From contig JADFSP010000002.1 in assembly GCA_022560695.1 (NCBI GenBank), positions 1 to 64,000 of the forward strand: 64,000 nucleotides of DNA. The letters are read 5' to 3'. The stretch is from Pseudomonadota bacterium (GTDB lineage: Bacteria; Pseudomonadota; Gammaproteobacteria; Steroidobacterales; Woeseiaceae). The notes under the pieces were generated by a model. The model made no database searches, was not told the origin of the DNA, and saw only the letters and a list, made by a program, of their open reading frames with translations. The position numbers and the translations under genes were made by a program. Below, one piece after another: positions 7,659 to 16,840 of the stretch (its first letter is position 1; each line of letters begins with the position of its first letter).

Positions 7659-9176
7659 ATGATGAAAATACTCAATTCGCTCGGGATCGAAGCCGAAAAT
7701 CCCGGCACCTGGCTCGGCCCGGAAAGCAGTACAGATCCGCAGGCATCACTCATCGATTCGATCAACCCGACCGATGGCAAGTTGATTGCTCGCGTCCGTT
7801 CGACAACGCTGTCCGAGTACGATCGGTTGGTGACGGCCGCACGACAATCATTCCTGGAGTGGCGCAAGGTCCCGGCGCCCGTGCGCGGCGACGCAATACG
7901 CCGAATCGGCAATGCGCTGCGCGAGTACAAGGACGCGCTGGGCAGCCTCGTGACCCTCGAGATGGGCAAAATCAAGGCCGAGGGCGATGGCGAAGTTCAG
8001 GAGATGATCGACATCACGGATTTCGCGGTCGGACAGTCGCGCATGATGTATGGCCGGACCATGCATTCGGAGCGGCCGCAACACCGAATGTACGAGCAGT
8101 GGCATCCGCTGGGTGTCGTCGGCACGATCACGGCTTTTAATTTTCCGGTCGCCGTATGGTCATGGAATACGTGCATCGCCTCGATTTGCGGCAACGTGAA
8201 TATCTGGAAGCCGTCGCCAAAAACGCCGTTGTGCGGACTGGCGGTGCAGAAAATTGTCAACGAAGCGGTCGCCGACCTGAGCCTGCCGACTTTCTGTTAC
8301 CTGATCAATGATGGCAGCAATGAACTCGCGGCGAAGTTTGTCGACGATCCGCGAATCGACCTGATTTCCTTCACCGGCTCCACGGTAATCGGGCGCAAGG
8401 TGGGAGCACGGGTCGCCGCGCGCATGGGCAAGTGTCTTCTCGAGCTCGGCGGTAACAACGCCATTATCGTTGACGAACACGCCAACATTGATCTTGCCGT
8501 TCCGGCGATCGTGTTTGGTTCCGTCGGCACCGCGGGACAGCGATGTACGACGACGCGGCGCGTGATCGTTCACGAGTCGCGCATGGATGAGCTCAAGAAG
8601 AGTCTGGTCAATGCTTACGGTCAGGTGCGTATCGGCGATCCGCTGGACGCGAAGACACTCATGGGTCCGCTGATCGACGCCGCGGCGATCGAGCGCATCG
8701 AATCTGCCAGCGCCGCGGTCGTCGCCGCCGGCGGCGAGATTCTGTGTGGCGGCGAACGCATCGACGGGCCGGGCAACTTCATGACCCCGGCCATCGCCGT
8801 CGTGCAAAACGACTGGAAGATCGTGCAAACCGAAACATTCGGGCCGCTGCTTTACCTGATTTCGTACCAGACACTCGACGATGCCATAGCGCTGCAGAAC
8901 GGCGTTGCTCAGGGCCTTTCGTCGGCGATATTTACCGATAATCTTCAGAATGCAGAGTATTTCCTGTCGCAAACAGGATCGGACTGCGGCATCGCCAACG
9001 TCAACATCGGTACATCCGGTGCCGAAATCGGCGGCGCTTTCGGCGGCGAGAAGGAGACCGGCGGTGGTCGCGAGGCCGGCTCGGACGCGTGGAAGGCTTA
9101 CATGCGGCGGCAGACCAACACAATCAACTGGGGTAAAGAGCTGCCGCTCGCGCAGGGCCTGAATTTCGATCTTTGA
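7659..9176 (+). CDS. L-2-aminoadipate semialdehyde dehydrogenase (ALDH7-like)
   Basis: An NAD(P)-dependent aldehyde dehydrogenase of 505 residues. It is expected to oxidise 2-aminoadipate 6-semialdehyde (piperideine-6-carboxylate) to 2-aminoadipate. The general base is in LELGGNNA and the catalytic cysteine in AGQRCTTTRR. The ALDH7A1/AmaB-like N-terminus (LNSLGIEAENPGTW) and C-terminal GEKETGGGREAGSDAWK support the subfamily. The frame is open further upstream, but ATG at 7659 has AGGAGA about 8 bases before it and begins 4 bases after the upstream stop. A second ATG follows directly (7662). It is convergent with the asparaginase-domain gene. Confidence 0.87.
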   Translation: MMKILNSLGIEAENPGTWLGPESSTDPQASLIDSINPTDGKLIARVRSTTLSEYDRLVTAARQSFLEWRKVPAPVRGDAIRRIGNALREYKDALGSLVTLEMGKIKAEGDGEVQEMIDITDFAVGQSRMMYGRTMHSERPQHRMYEQWHPLGVVGTITAFNFPVAVWSWNTCIASICGNVNIWKPSPKTPLCGLAVQKIVNEAVADLSLPTFCYLINDGSNELAAKFVDDPRIDLISFTGSTVIGRKVGARVAARMGKCLLELGGNNAIIVDEHANIDLAVPAIVFGSVGTAGQRCTTTRRVIVHESRMDELKKSLVNAYGQVRIGDPLDAKTLMGPLIDAAAIERIESASAAVVAAGGEILCGGERIDGPGNFMTPAIAVVQNDWKIVQTETFGPLLYLISYQTLDDAIALQNGVAQGLSSAIFTDNLQNAEYFLSQTGSDCGIANVNIGTSGAEIGGAFGGEKETGGGREAGSDAWKAYMRRQTNTINWGKELPLAQGLNFDL

Positions 9177-9197
9177 CGGCAGTGGGTTCGGGCCATG

Positions 9198-9680
9198 TCA
9201 CAGCTTTTCAAAACGGTTCGCGCCGCGGTTCTTGCGCACCTCGCCGGCCGCAAAAACCTGGCCGCTCATGGCGATATAGACCCCCGGGTCCGCCAATTGA
9301 GCGGTTGCAACCGCCATACCGACATTGAAAACGGCGTCCGTGGAACGAAATCGGGCCGGACTCAGCGCACCCGTCAACACGATCGTCTTCCCCGCCAGGC
9401 CCGCGAGCGCCTCGGCGGTTTCCGCCATCGTATCTGTCCCGTGCGTAACGACAAAGCATTGGCAGTCATCGTTGTCGATGAAGTCGCGCAGCTTGCTACG
9501 ATCTTCGGCCGTCATTTCAAGGCTGTCTTTCTGCAGCAACGGAATAATATCGTAATCAAACGCGATCATCGCTTCGGTCAGAACATGCCTGATCTGTGAC
9601 TCACCCACTTCGAATTGACTCAACTCATCGAAGTAGATCTTGTCAATCGTGCCGCCGGTCGTTATGAATCGAATGAACAT
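9198..9680 (-). CDS. Asparaginase-domain protein, N-terminal domain only
   Basis: The protein carries the asparaginase N-terminal domain motifs TTGGTIDK (catalytic threonine) and THGTDTMAETA (second triad), then LTGALSPARFRSTD. It ends at about 160 residues, roughly half of a normal L-asparaginase (about 330). The C-terminal domain, which completes the active site in the dimer of full-length enzymes, is absent and no remnant is visible downstream before the convergent dehydrogenase. Short proteins of this type are annotated in other proteobacteria, so it may be a stable family with an unclear activity rather than a truncation. The start at 9680 (MFIRFITTGGT) fits better than 9704. Confidence 0.72.
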   Translation of the reverse strand: MFIRFITTGGTIDKIYFDELSQFEVGESQIRHVLTEAMIAFDYDIIPLLQKDSLEMTAEDRSKLRDFIDNDDCQCFVVTHGTDTMAETAEALAGLAGKTIVLTGALSPARFRSTDAVFNVGMAVATAQLADPGVYIAMSGQVFAAGEVRKNRGANRFEKL

Positions 9681-9773
9681 GTGATTGGGTTCACGCCTTG
9701 TCACGCCAGTCCGATGCCTGGTACTCCGTCAAGAGTACAACCTAACCGTCCTCAGCCCTGCTATTATTCGAGG

Positions 9774-11240
9774 ATGAAGGCCGCTATCGAAATCGCGCGA
9801 TTCCTGTCGCTCCGGCAAATCCTGTCCGTGCTGGCCGCGGCGACAATCATTATTTTTACAACAACCGCGCGTGCGGCTGACAACAAGGTTGTCGTACTCG
9901 AGCTCAACGGCGCCATCGGCGCCGCGACAGCCGAATATCTGATCGACGGCATCGCGCACGCTGAGGAGCAGAACGCCGAGCTGATCATTATCGACATGGA
10001 CACGCCGGGTGGCTTGATGAGTTCAACGCGCGACATCATCCAGGCCATACTCAGCTCGCCCGTTCCGGTCGCCACCTACGTTACGCCGGCCGGCGCCCGG
10101 GCGGACAGCGCCGGCACCTACATCCTGCTGGCAAGCCATATCGCGGCAATGTCGCCGACGACACATCTCGGTGCGGCGACACCCGTGTCGCTATTCGGTG
10201 ATGACGTCACGCCGGAGCGGCCGGCTGAGGACAGCACTGACGAGACCGATGATCCCGACGACACGGCCGACGACGAACCGGACGACTCGACCGCCGACAA
10301 GGATGCGCGGGGCAATCGGCCCGGCACGGCAATGGAGCGAAAAGTACTCAACGATGCTATCGCCTACATTCGCGGACTTGCCGAGCGCCACGGCCGCAAT
10401 GCCGATTGGGCGGAAGATGCCGTACGCGACGCCGCGACGCTAACGGCCGAGGAAGCGCTCGAAGAAAACGTCATCGAATTCATTGCTGAGAATCGTACCG
10501 AATTATTGAATCTCATTGATGGCTACGAAGTAACCATCAACTCGGAGACTGTCGCGCTGGAGACACAAGGTGCTGTAATCGAGCGCTACGAGCCCAACTG
10601 GCGCATCAAGATACTGTCCGCGATCGCCAGCCCGGAGATCGTATTGCTGCTCGGCATCATCGGCCTCTACGGCCTGATGTATGAAGGCTGGAATCCCGGC
10701 GCGATCGTGCCGGGTGTCGTCGGCATTATCTGCCTGATGCTTGCAGCCTATGGGCTGCAGGTCCTGCCTGTGAACTACGCGGGCGTGGCATTGATTATCG
10801 TCGGTCTCGCGCTGATGACGGCGGAGGCGTTCGCCCCGAGTTTCGGTGCGCTCGGTCTCGGCGGAATCGCCGCGTTTATCTTCGGGGCTATCATGATGTT
10901 TGACACCGGCGTACCGGGATTCGGAATTTCACTGACGTTTGTGATCGGCCTCGCAATGCTCGCCGCACTGCTACTTATCTGGTCTGTCGGCTACCTGCTG
11001 AAATTTCGCAAGCGCGGCGCTGTCTCGGGCAGAGGCTCCATCATCGGTGGCATCGGTACCGCGTTGCAGGATTTTTCCGGTGACGGCAAGGTCTGGCTCG
11101 AGGGCGAAGCCTGGGCCGCGCACAGCAAGGTGGCGATCGAAAAGGATCAGCAAGTCGTCGTCCTCGCTTTGGACGGACTGACGCTCGAAGTCGAACCGGC
11201 TGCTGCTGCTGATACCGGTGACGCTCAGCTACAAACCTGA
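9774..11240 (+). CDS. NfeD1-type membrane serine protease
   Basis: A 488-residue protein with a signal peptide (cleavage likely after TTARA), a ClpP-class serine protease domain, several transmembrane helices and a C-terminal NfeD OB-fold. Protease motifs are IIDMDTPGGLMSSTRDI and GARADSAGTYILLASH with the nucleophilic serine. Family members cleave stomatin-type proteins, and a slipin gene follows 29 bases later. A strongly acidic linker (about 10209-10310, roughly half Asp/Glu) separates the protease core from the next helix. ATG 9774 is chosen because it begins the signal peptide. Confidence 0.9.
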   Translation: MKAAIEIARFLSLRQILSVLAAATIIIFTTTARAADNKVVVLELNGAIGAATAEYLIDGIAHAEEQNAELIIIDMDTPGGLMSSTRDIIQAILSSPVPVATYVTPAGARADSAGTYILLASHIAAMSPTTHLGAATPVSLFGDDVTPERPAEDSTDETDDPDDTADDEPDDSTADKDARGNRPGTAMERKVLNDAIAYIRGLAERHGRNADWAEDAVRDAATLTAEEALEENVIEFIAENRTELLNLIDGYEVTINSETVALETQGAVIERYEPNWRIKILSAIASPEIVLLLGIIGLYGLMYEGWNPGAIVPGVVGIICLMLAAYGLQVLPVNYAGVALIIVGLALMTAEAFAPSFGALGLGGIAAFIFGAIMMFDTGVPGFGISLTFVIGLAMLAALLLIWSVGYLLKFRKRGAVSGRGSIIGGIGTALQDFSGDGKVWLEGEAWAAHSKVAIEKDQQVVVLALDGLTLEVEPAAAADTGDAQLQT

Positions 11241-11269
11241 AATTCAAGATCTGACACAAGGAAATATCG

Positions 11270-12037
11270 ATGACATTTGCAACCATAGGACTTGTCGCCG
11301 CGGCATTCATTGTATTGTTTTACAACACCGTCAAGATCCTCAAGGAATACGAGCGTGGCGTGATTTTTTTCCTGGGACGATTTCAAACGGTCAAAGGTCC
11401 GGGACTGATCATCCTCGTGCCCGGATTTCAGAAAATGACCAAGGTCGATCTGCGCGTCATCGTCATGGATGTGCCCACGCAGGACGTGATCTCGCGGGAC
11501 AACGTATCCGTGAAGGTCAATGCAGTCATTTACTTCCGCATCGTCGACCCGGAGAAAGCCATCATCCGCGTCGCCAATGTTTTCGAAGCCACCAGTCAGC
11601 TTTCACAGACTACCTTGCGCTCAGTGCTCGGCCAGCACGAACTCGACGACATGCTCGCCGAACGGGACAAGCTCAACACGGACATCCAGGCATTGCTCGA
11701 CGCACGCACCGATAACTGGGGCATCAAGGTGGCCAACGTCGAGATCAAGCATGTCGACCTGGATGAGAGCATGATTCGCGCGATCGCTCAGCAGGCCGAG
11801 GCGGAGCGTGCCCGACGCGCCAAGATCATCAACGCCGAGGGCGAGAAACAGGCCGCCACTATGCTCGCCGAGGCCGCACGCATACTTGCCACGGAAGAAC
11901 AGGCCCTGCAACTGCGTTACCTGCAGACGCTCAAGGAGATTGCCAACGAGAGGACCAACACGATCGTGTTCCCGTTGCCGATGGATCTGATCGGGCCACT
12001 CACGAAAATCGTCAAGGCAGTCAGCAAGGAAAAATAG
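11270..12037 (+). CDS. Slipin / stomatin-like band 7 (SPFH) protein
   Basis: Membrane-anchored scaffold of the prohibitin/stomatin family. One N-terminal hydrophobic helix (residues about 3-22) is followed by the SPFH domain ([39 protein letters not shown]) and a coiled region rich in Ala/Glu. 255 residues is typical. A ribosome-binding site AAGGAA precedes the ATG by 7 bases. It is the classical partner of NfeD1 proteases, and the two genes form an operon. Roles in membrane microdomain quality control are known for the family; the specific substrate here is not evident. Confidence 0.92.
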   Translation: MTFATIGLVAAAFIVLFYNTVKILKEYERGVIFFLGRFQTVKGPGLIILVPGFQKMTKVDLRVIVMDVPTQDVISRDNVSVKVNAVIYFRIVDPEKAIIRVANVFEATSQLSQTTLRSVLGQHELDDMLAERDKLNTDIQALLDARTDNWGIKVANVEIKHVDLDESMIRAIAQQAEAERARRAKIINAEGEKQAATMLAEAARILATEEQALQLRYLQTLKEIANERTNTIVFPLPMDLIGPLTKIVKAVSKEK

Positions 12038-12063
12038 ATGCCGATCCTAAACCCGGAAGCCGA

Positions 12064-13437
12064 TCATGGCTGCGGGGCCGGTGGTATCGTCACGACAATC
12101 TCGGCGCCGCCGAGGTCCGATACCTGAATCGTCACGTCGCCGCCGTATGAACGGGCGATGTCTTTGACAATCGCCAGCCCGATGCCGTGACCCGGGGTGG
12201 CCTCGTCAAGCCGCGTTCCCCGCTGCAGCAATGCATCCGCCGCGTCCCCTGGGATACCGGGGCCGTCGTCCGACACGACGATCTCCAAACCACCAACCGA
12301 TGCCCCGGCAGTGATCACAGGCATAATTCGAATTTGCACACATCGCTCACACCACTTGCAGGCGTTGTCCAGCAGATTGCCCACGAGCTCGAGAAAATCA
12401 CCGATGTCGCCACGAAACCTGATCCGGTCGGCAACGTCCACGTCGATCACCGGTTGTTTGTCGCGATAGACCTTCATCAGGCCCTCGACCAGCCGGTCCA
12501 CCTCTTTTGCGACCGAAATGGGTGCCAGGGCTAGCTTGCTCGCAACCGATGCCGCTGGCTTTCGCAGTTGATAGCGCACGATTTCGTCCATGCGATCGAT
12601 CTGTTCGTCAAATCGGCCGGCGATGTCCTGTTGAGCGACGATCTCGCTCAATAATGCACGCAGTGCGGCCAATGGCGTCTTGAGGCTGTGCGCAAGATTG
12701 TCGAGGGTGTGACGATAGCGATCCGATCTCGCCCGCTCGCTGTCGATGAGCAGATTCATATTACGTGCGACACCCGCAAGCTCTGTTGGAAACGCTTCGG
12801 ACAATGACGCGCGCTTGCCCTCCTCGATGTCTCCGATTTCCGATTCGATTTGCCGCAACGGACGCAGCAGCCTGCGCATGAGAATGGAAATAGTCAACAG
12901 CATGATCAGTGCAACCGCCGCGAACCAGCTGAACAATTGCCTGCGAAAACCTGCGACCTGGGCGTTGAACGAGTCGAGACTTTCAGCAACCTTGAATACA
13001 TAGGACTTCAGTTCGTTATCGGCAATTTCCCATTGCACTTTCATGCTCAATGTCAATAACGGCGTGCCGTCTTCGAGCGATTCCTCGAGGAAAATATGAC
13101 CGCCGGGCCCTGGAATGACGCCGAGCGGGATATCCAGCCCCAGCGCGGATCGAGATCGCCAGATAACGTCGTTTGCCTCGTCGCGTAACTCAGCGTACAG
13201 ACCGGATCCAATGTCTCCAAAGCGGGCCTCCGGAAGGTCGGGGGGCAAGCCCAATACGCCGTCCGCGCCGGGTTCGGCGGCGGCGAGTAACTGCATCAGG
13301 TGGCCATCGAGAATATCTTCACGAGCCTGCTCGCCTGCCTTGCGAAACGCGGTATCGAGCACGACGATCGTCGCGCCAAAGAAAAACAACAACAGGACGC
13401 TGACCGAAACCAGGAGTCGTGCGCTTAACGAAGACAC
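12064..13437 (-). CDS. Sensor histidine kinase, PhoQ-like
   Basis: Inner-membrane sensor kinase paired with the OmpR-type regulator just upstream. TM1 lies at about residues 4-28, a periplasmic domain of about 130 residues follows, then TM2 (WFAAVALIMLLTISIL), a HAMP-like linker and the dimerisation helix with phospho-acceptor NLAHSLKTPLAAL. The ATPase domain has LVGNLLDNACKWC (N box), SDDGPGIPG (G1) and GHGIGLAIVKDI (G2). GTG at 13437 starts just before TM1; a longer form from TTG 13506 would overlap the regulator. PhoQ-like identity rests on the architecture and neighbours only. Confidence 0.85.
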   Translation of the reverse strand: MSSLSARLLVSVSVLLLFFFGATIVVLDTAFRKAGEQAREDILDGHLMQLLAAAEPGADGVLGLPPDLPEARFGDIGSGLYAELRDEANDVIWRSRSALGLDIPLGVIPGPGGHIFLEESLEDGTPLLTLSMKVQWEIADNELKSYVFKVAESLDSFNAQVAGFRRQLFSWFAAVALIMLLTISILMRRLLRPLRQIESEIGDIEEGKRASLSEAFPTELAGVARNMNLLIDSERARSDRYRHTLDNLAHSLKTPLAALRALLSEIVAQQDIAGRFDEQIDRMDEIVRYQLRKPAASVASKLALAPISVAKEVDRLVEGLMKVYRDKQPVIDVDVADRIRFRGDIGDFLELVGNLLDNACKWCERCVQIRIMPVITAGASVGGLEIVVSDDGPGIPGDAADALLQRGTRLDEATPGHGIGLAIVKDIARSYGGDVTIQVSDLGGAEIVVTIPPAPQP

Positions 13438-13477
13438 TGGTACTTGGTCGGGGTAATATCGGTGGAGTACAAAGCTT

Positions 13478-14164
13478 TCAGTCAGAATGGCTGCGTTCGA
13501 GTGCAAATCGATAGCCGCGGCCGCGGAGTGTTTCGATAGGATTGATCGTGTTATCCGGGTCCAGCTTCTTGCGCAAGCGCCCGATAAAAACCTCGATCAC
13601 ATTGCTGTCACGCTCGAAATCCTGATCGTAGAGCCGTTCCGTTAATTCCGTCTTCGAAATGACCTGGCCGGCGCGCACCATCAGGTATTCGATGATCTTG
13701 TATTCGAAACTCGTGAGCTCGATGGCCTTGTCGTCAACCGTGACATCCTGCCGCGACATGTCCAGCTTCACGGGTGCCGCGTGAAGAATTGAAGACGCCC
13801 AACCACCGCTTCTGCGCAGCAACGCGTGCACGCGCGCATGGACTTCCTCGAAGTGAAACGGTTTGACGACGTAGTCGTCGGCGCCGGCGCTCAACCCGTC
13901 CACCTTGTCCTCCCAACGATCTCTCGCCGTCAGAATGAGGATCGGATAGGTTTTTCCCTTCTCCCGCAACTCCCGGATGATTTCGAGCCCGGATATTTCA
14001 GGCAGTCCGAGATCGATGACCGCAAGGTCGATCGGATATTCGAGCGCGAAATACAATCCTTCGCGACCGTCGGCTGCCTGTTCGACACCGAAACCAGCGT
14101 CGGCGAATTCTGCGACCAGCGACTCTCGTATGGTTGCGTCATCTTCAATAACTAGCAGGCGCAT
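13478..14164 (-). CDS. OmpR-family response regulator, PhoP-like
   Basis: A 228-residue two-domain regulator. The receiver domain has IEDD near the N-terminus, the phosphorylated aspartate in AVIDLGLPEISG, and the conserved lysine in DDYVVKPFHFEE. The C-terminal winged-helix DNA-binding domain contains LTSFEYKIIEYLMVRAGQV and VIEVFIGRLRKKL. It lies between the PepSY gene and the kinase gene on the minus strand, the order PepSY-regulator-kinase seen in envelope-sensing systems. The kinase start may overlap or closely follow the stop. Confidence 0.92.
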   Translation of the reverse strand: MRLLVIEDDATIRESLVAEFADAGFGVEQAADGREGLYFALEYPIDLAVIDLGLPEISGLEIIRELREKGKTYPILILTARDRWEDKVDGLSAGADDYVVKPFHFEEVHARVHALLRRSGGWASSILHAAPVKLDMSRQDVTVDDKAIELTSFEYKIIEYLMVRAGQVISKTELTERLYDQDFERDSNVIEVFIGRLRKKLDPDNTINPIETLRGRGYRFALERSHSD

Positions 14165-14178
14165 GATCTTGATGTCCG

Positions 14179-14499
14179 CTAGCGGCGTGTCCGGCCTGAA
14201 ATTTTGACGGTCTTGACATTGCCATCCTTGGTCAGCACCTTGATGTGATGCACTTCGCGGTTGCCGCTGACCCTGGTTTCCGCACTCAGGATGCGGCCTT
14301 TGGTTTGTCGCCGCACCGACTCAATTGCCTGTGCCAGGGTCATTCCGTCAGACTTTTGTGCGACCCTGATGTCCGGAAGATCCGTCGCAAGATACTGTCC
14401 ATGCAGTCGCTTGAGCGATTGCTCGATGTCGAAAGCGCTGGCTTGCAGCGGCAGCATCGCCATCGCGGAACACACAGCCATTGTCAGAAATAGTCTCAT
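14179..14499 (-). CDS. PepSY-domain secreted protein
   Basis: A 106-residue protein with a signal peptide (MRLFLTMAVCSAMAMLPLQ, cleavage near ASA). The mature part resembles a PepSY domain: a TLAQAIESVRRQTKGRILSA helix followed by strands with HHIKVLTKDGNVKTVKI. PepSY proteins are often periplasmic modulators of the neighbouring kinase or protease. It ends 14 bases before the response regulator gene and shares its strand, so it is probably the first gene of that operon. Confidence 0.75.
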   Translation of the reverse strand: MRLFLTMAVCSAMAMLPLQASAFDIEQSLKRLHGQYLATDLPDIRVAQKSDGMTLAQAIESVRRQTKGRILSAETRVSGNREVHHIKVLTKDGNVKTVKISGRTRR

Positions 14500-14620
14500 C
14501 GGGGCATTTCCGTCCGGTTCCCGGCGCTTCCCGGGCCATCAGCACTGCGACAAGTGTCGTCTGTCGATAGGCCGATTGCAATGAAGCACATCACATTGAC
14601 CTGACAGTCATCGAACACAT

Positions 14621-15238
14621 TTATCGGGCCGGCTGCACATCAACACGGACGCGAATTTCGCGGCCCGGATCATAGGGCATCTGGGTCGCGTATGTCTGCC
14701 CGTTGTAGCGATACTCAACCCGATAGCCATCGATGCGCTCCTCCTGATGCTGGCGCATCGTCGTCTCGCAACGCTGTACGGGGTGCTCGTACTCGACCGT
14801 CTCGTAGCTTGCACCAAAACGACGGCGGGCCGAATCACTGCCGACGGCCGCGCCGATCAGGGTACCGGCTACGGTGGCCGCGTCGTTGCCGTGGCCACTG
14901 CCGAACTGATGTCCGATCACGCCGCCAATGATCGCGCCGACCAGTGTACGTACGCCACTGCCGGGAGGCGACCGATAGACCCTGCGATACTCGGTATCCT
15001 GCCAGCATTCACGGACCGGGGTCGTGACCGTTACGTAGCGAACGATCGGTTCCGACCTGATGACCGGCGCGTAGTCGTAGACGGCGCGCGTCTGACGACG
15101 CAATCCGTAGGCGTAACCATTGACGGATGCCGCCGAAGCCCGATACAGGCCGCGCGCATGATCCGCCATTGCCGACGTTGAAAGGCCGAGCAGCAGCACT
15201 GCCATGGCCAAACCTGCTGATACGTGTTTGCTCGTCAT
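14621..15238 (-). CDS. Glycine-zipper 2TM outer-membrane-associated protein
   Basis: A 205-residue exported protein with a signal peptide (MAVLLLGLSTSAMA). The centre has a glycine-zipper hairpin (VGAIIGGVIGHQFGSGHG ... ATVAGTLIGAAVGS), as in the 17-kDa Rickettsia surface antigen family. Two cysteines flank the zipper (RECWQDTEYRR and VQRCETTMRQH). The flanks are rich in Tyr and Arg. Function in the family is poorly defined, probably membrane-inserting or envelope-stabilising. It is monocistronic as far as I can see. Confidence 0.8.
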   Translation of the reverse strand: MTSKHVSAGLAMAVLLLGLSTSAMADHARGLYRASAASVNGYAYGLRRQTRAVYDYAPVIRSEPIVRYVTVTTPVRECWQDTEYRRVYRSPPGSGVRTLVGAIIGGVIGHQFGSGHGNDAATVAGTLIGAAVGSDSARRRFGASYETVEYEHPVQRCETTMRQHQEERIDGYRVEYRYNGQTYATQMPYDPGREIRVRVDVQPAR

Positions 15239-15379
15239 TGTCCTGTTCCTTTCGAAGCTGTCGACTGACCTCTTGTCAGCCCGGGAACAAGATTACGTGT
15301 TCGCCAATGAACGAACGCTGAACGCCGAACGGCGGGGCTGGCGATCACCCTGAACGGTTTCTGAATACACCCCTGGCGT

Positions 15380-16159
15380 TCAGGACAGGCGTTTTTTCGC
15401 CGCGCGCCATTCACTCTCGAGCAACTCCAGCGAACTGTCCTGCATGGCTGCTCCGGACGATCGAAACGCCTGCTCCATATCGCGAAAGCGCCGCTCAAAC
15501 TTGATATTCGCCACCGCAAGCGCCGTTTCCGCGTCAACGTCGAGGTGTCTGGCCAAATTGACGACCGCAAACAGCAGATCACCCAGTTCCTCCTCGATCC
15601 TGACGGGCCTCTGGGTCCCCGTGGCGTCCTCCAGCTCTTGAAGCTCCTCGAATATCTTCGCACGCACACCGTCACGATCGGGCCAGTCAAATCCCACGTG
15701 CGCGGCCCGTTTGCCAAGTTTCTGTGCTCTTGTCAGCGCCGGCATAGCCTTCGCGATGCCCGCCAGCGCGCTGGAATCGCCGGATTGTGTGCGTTCTTTC
15801 GCCTTGATTCGTTCCCAACTGCCGTCTTGCGCGCCGGCCATACGCTGATCATCGTCGCCAAACACGTGGGGGTGCCGGCGAACCAGCTTGTCGCTGATGC
15901 CATCCACTACCCCATGAAAGTCAAAATGGCCGCCTTCCTCGGCCATGCGGGCATGAAATACGACCTGTAGCAGCAAGTCCCCGAGCTCGTCCCGCAGCGA
16001 CTCAAAGTCGGATCGGGCGATCGCGTCCGCGACCTCATAGGCCTCCTCGATCGTATAAGGCGCGATGCTGGCGAAGTCCTGCTGCGCGTCCCAGGGGCAG
16101 CCACCATCCGGATCGCGCAGCCGCTCCATTATGTAAAGTAATTTCTTGATATCACTCAT
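15380..16159 (-). CDS. mazG: Nucleoside triphosphate pyrophosphohydrolase
   Basis: MazG hydrolyses NTPs and dNTPs to monophosphates and pyrophosphate, a house-cleaning activity that also affects ppGpp signalling. The 259-residue protein has the tandem domain layout. The first domain has GCPWDAQQ, TIEEAYEVADAI and LRDELGDLLLQVVFHA, with the EExxE/ExxD metal ligands. The second has IEEELGDLLFAVVNLARHL. Its ATG overlaps the end of the upstream NUDIX gene by 8 bases, so the two sanitation enzymes are translationally coupled. Confidence 0.94.
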   Translation of the reverse strand: MSDIKKLLYIMERLRDPDGGCPWDAQQDFASIAPYTIEEAYEVADAIARSDFESLRDELGDLLLQVVFHARMAEEGGHFDFHGVVDGISDKLVRRHPHVFGDDDQRMAGAQDGSWERIKAKERTQSGDSSALAGIAKAMPALTRAQKLGKRAAHVGFDWPDRDGVRAKIFEELQELEDATGTQRPVRIEEELGDLLFAVVNLARHLDVDAETALAVANIKFERRFRDMEQAFRSSGAAMQDSSLELLESEWRAAKKRLS

Positions 16160-16802
16160 TATCTATTGTTTTTTTAAGTATTTTTCTAAGTTCTACGAAG
16201 ATATGTGCGGTCACACCCCAGATACGTTGCCCGTCGTATCGAAACTCGATGATCGGAATTTTCCGGCCGCGAAAAACGCGTTCGGACGGCATTTCATTGC
16301 GCTCGTCGACAAAGAATGTCAGTGGCACTTCAAACGCGTATTCAACTTCAGTGTGGTCGACGCGGATCTCGGCCTGGCCGTTCACGAGACCGATTACAGG
16401 GGTCACGGCATACCCGGTGACGGTCGGCATCGGGTCCAGGAAACCGATCACCGTGACTTCTTCGGGCCTGATACCCACCTCCTCGTACGTCTCGCGAAGC
16501 GCTGTCTGCGCGATATCGCGGTCACCTGTTTCCATGCGGCCACCCGGGAAACTGACTTGCCCGGCATGATGCTTCAGGTGTGCAGATCGCTGTGTGAGCA
16601 ACACTGAAAGGGCTCCGTTTCGCTCGAACACCGGAATGAGCACACCTGCAGGCGTCAATGCCGTCGACAGCTGCCTGCGTATGTCCGCCGGCCAGCGCTC
16701 ACTCCCGGGCGGCAAAACAACGTCTGTCGGATCTTCAGGGAGGCATGTGCCCGCGAGGCGCTCACGAAGCAAAATCGTCGTCAATGCGTCTACGTCAGCC
16801 AT
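16152..16802 (-). CDS. NUDIX hydrolase, CoA pyrophosphatase-like
   Basis: A 216-residue NUDIX protein. The NUDIX box is complete: GGRMETGDRDIAQTALRETY followed by EEVGI. The upstream SAHLKHHAGQVSFPGG segment is the extra UPF0035 signature of CoA pyrophosphatases (NudL/YeaB type), which cleave CoA to 4'-phosphopantetheine and 3',5'-ADP. It leads a two-gene operon with mazG. Its upstream region is occupied by a MITE-like element beginning at 16841, which could have altered its promoter. Confidence 0.87.
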   Translation of the reverse strand: MADVDALTTILLRERLAGTCLPEDPTDVVLPPGSERWPADIRRQLSTALTPAGVLIPVFERNGALSVLLTQRSAHLKHHAGQVSFPGGRMETGDRDIAQTALRETYEEVGIRPEEVTVIGFLDPMPTVTGYAVTPVIGLVNGQAEIRVDHTEVEYAFEVPLTFFVDERNEMPSERVFRGRKIPIIEFRYDGQRIWGVTAHIFVELRKILKKTIDNE

Positions 16803-16840
16803 TCATGCAGCCCGTTCTTGGTCGTCAGAATCAGTCTCCC

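Noticed and set aside
9721-9738. GTACTCCGTCAAG at 9721, similar to the MITE-like element's end at 16842
   Set aside because: Thirteen matching bases with a short local palindrome and no second end nearby; chance cannot be excluded.
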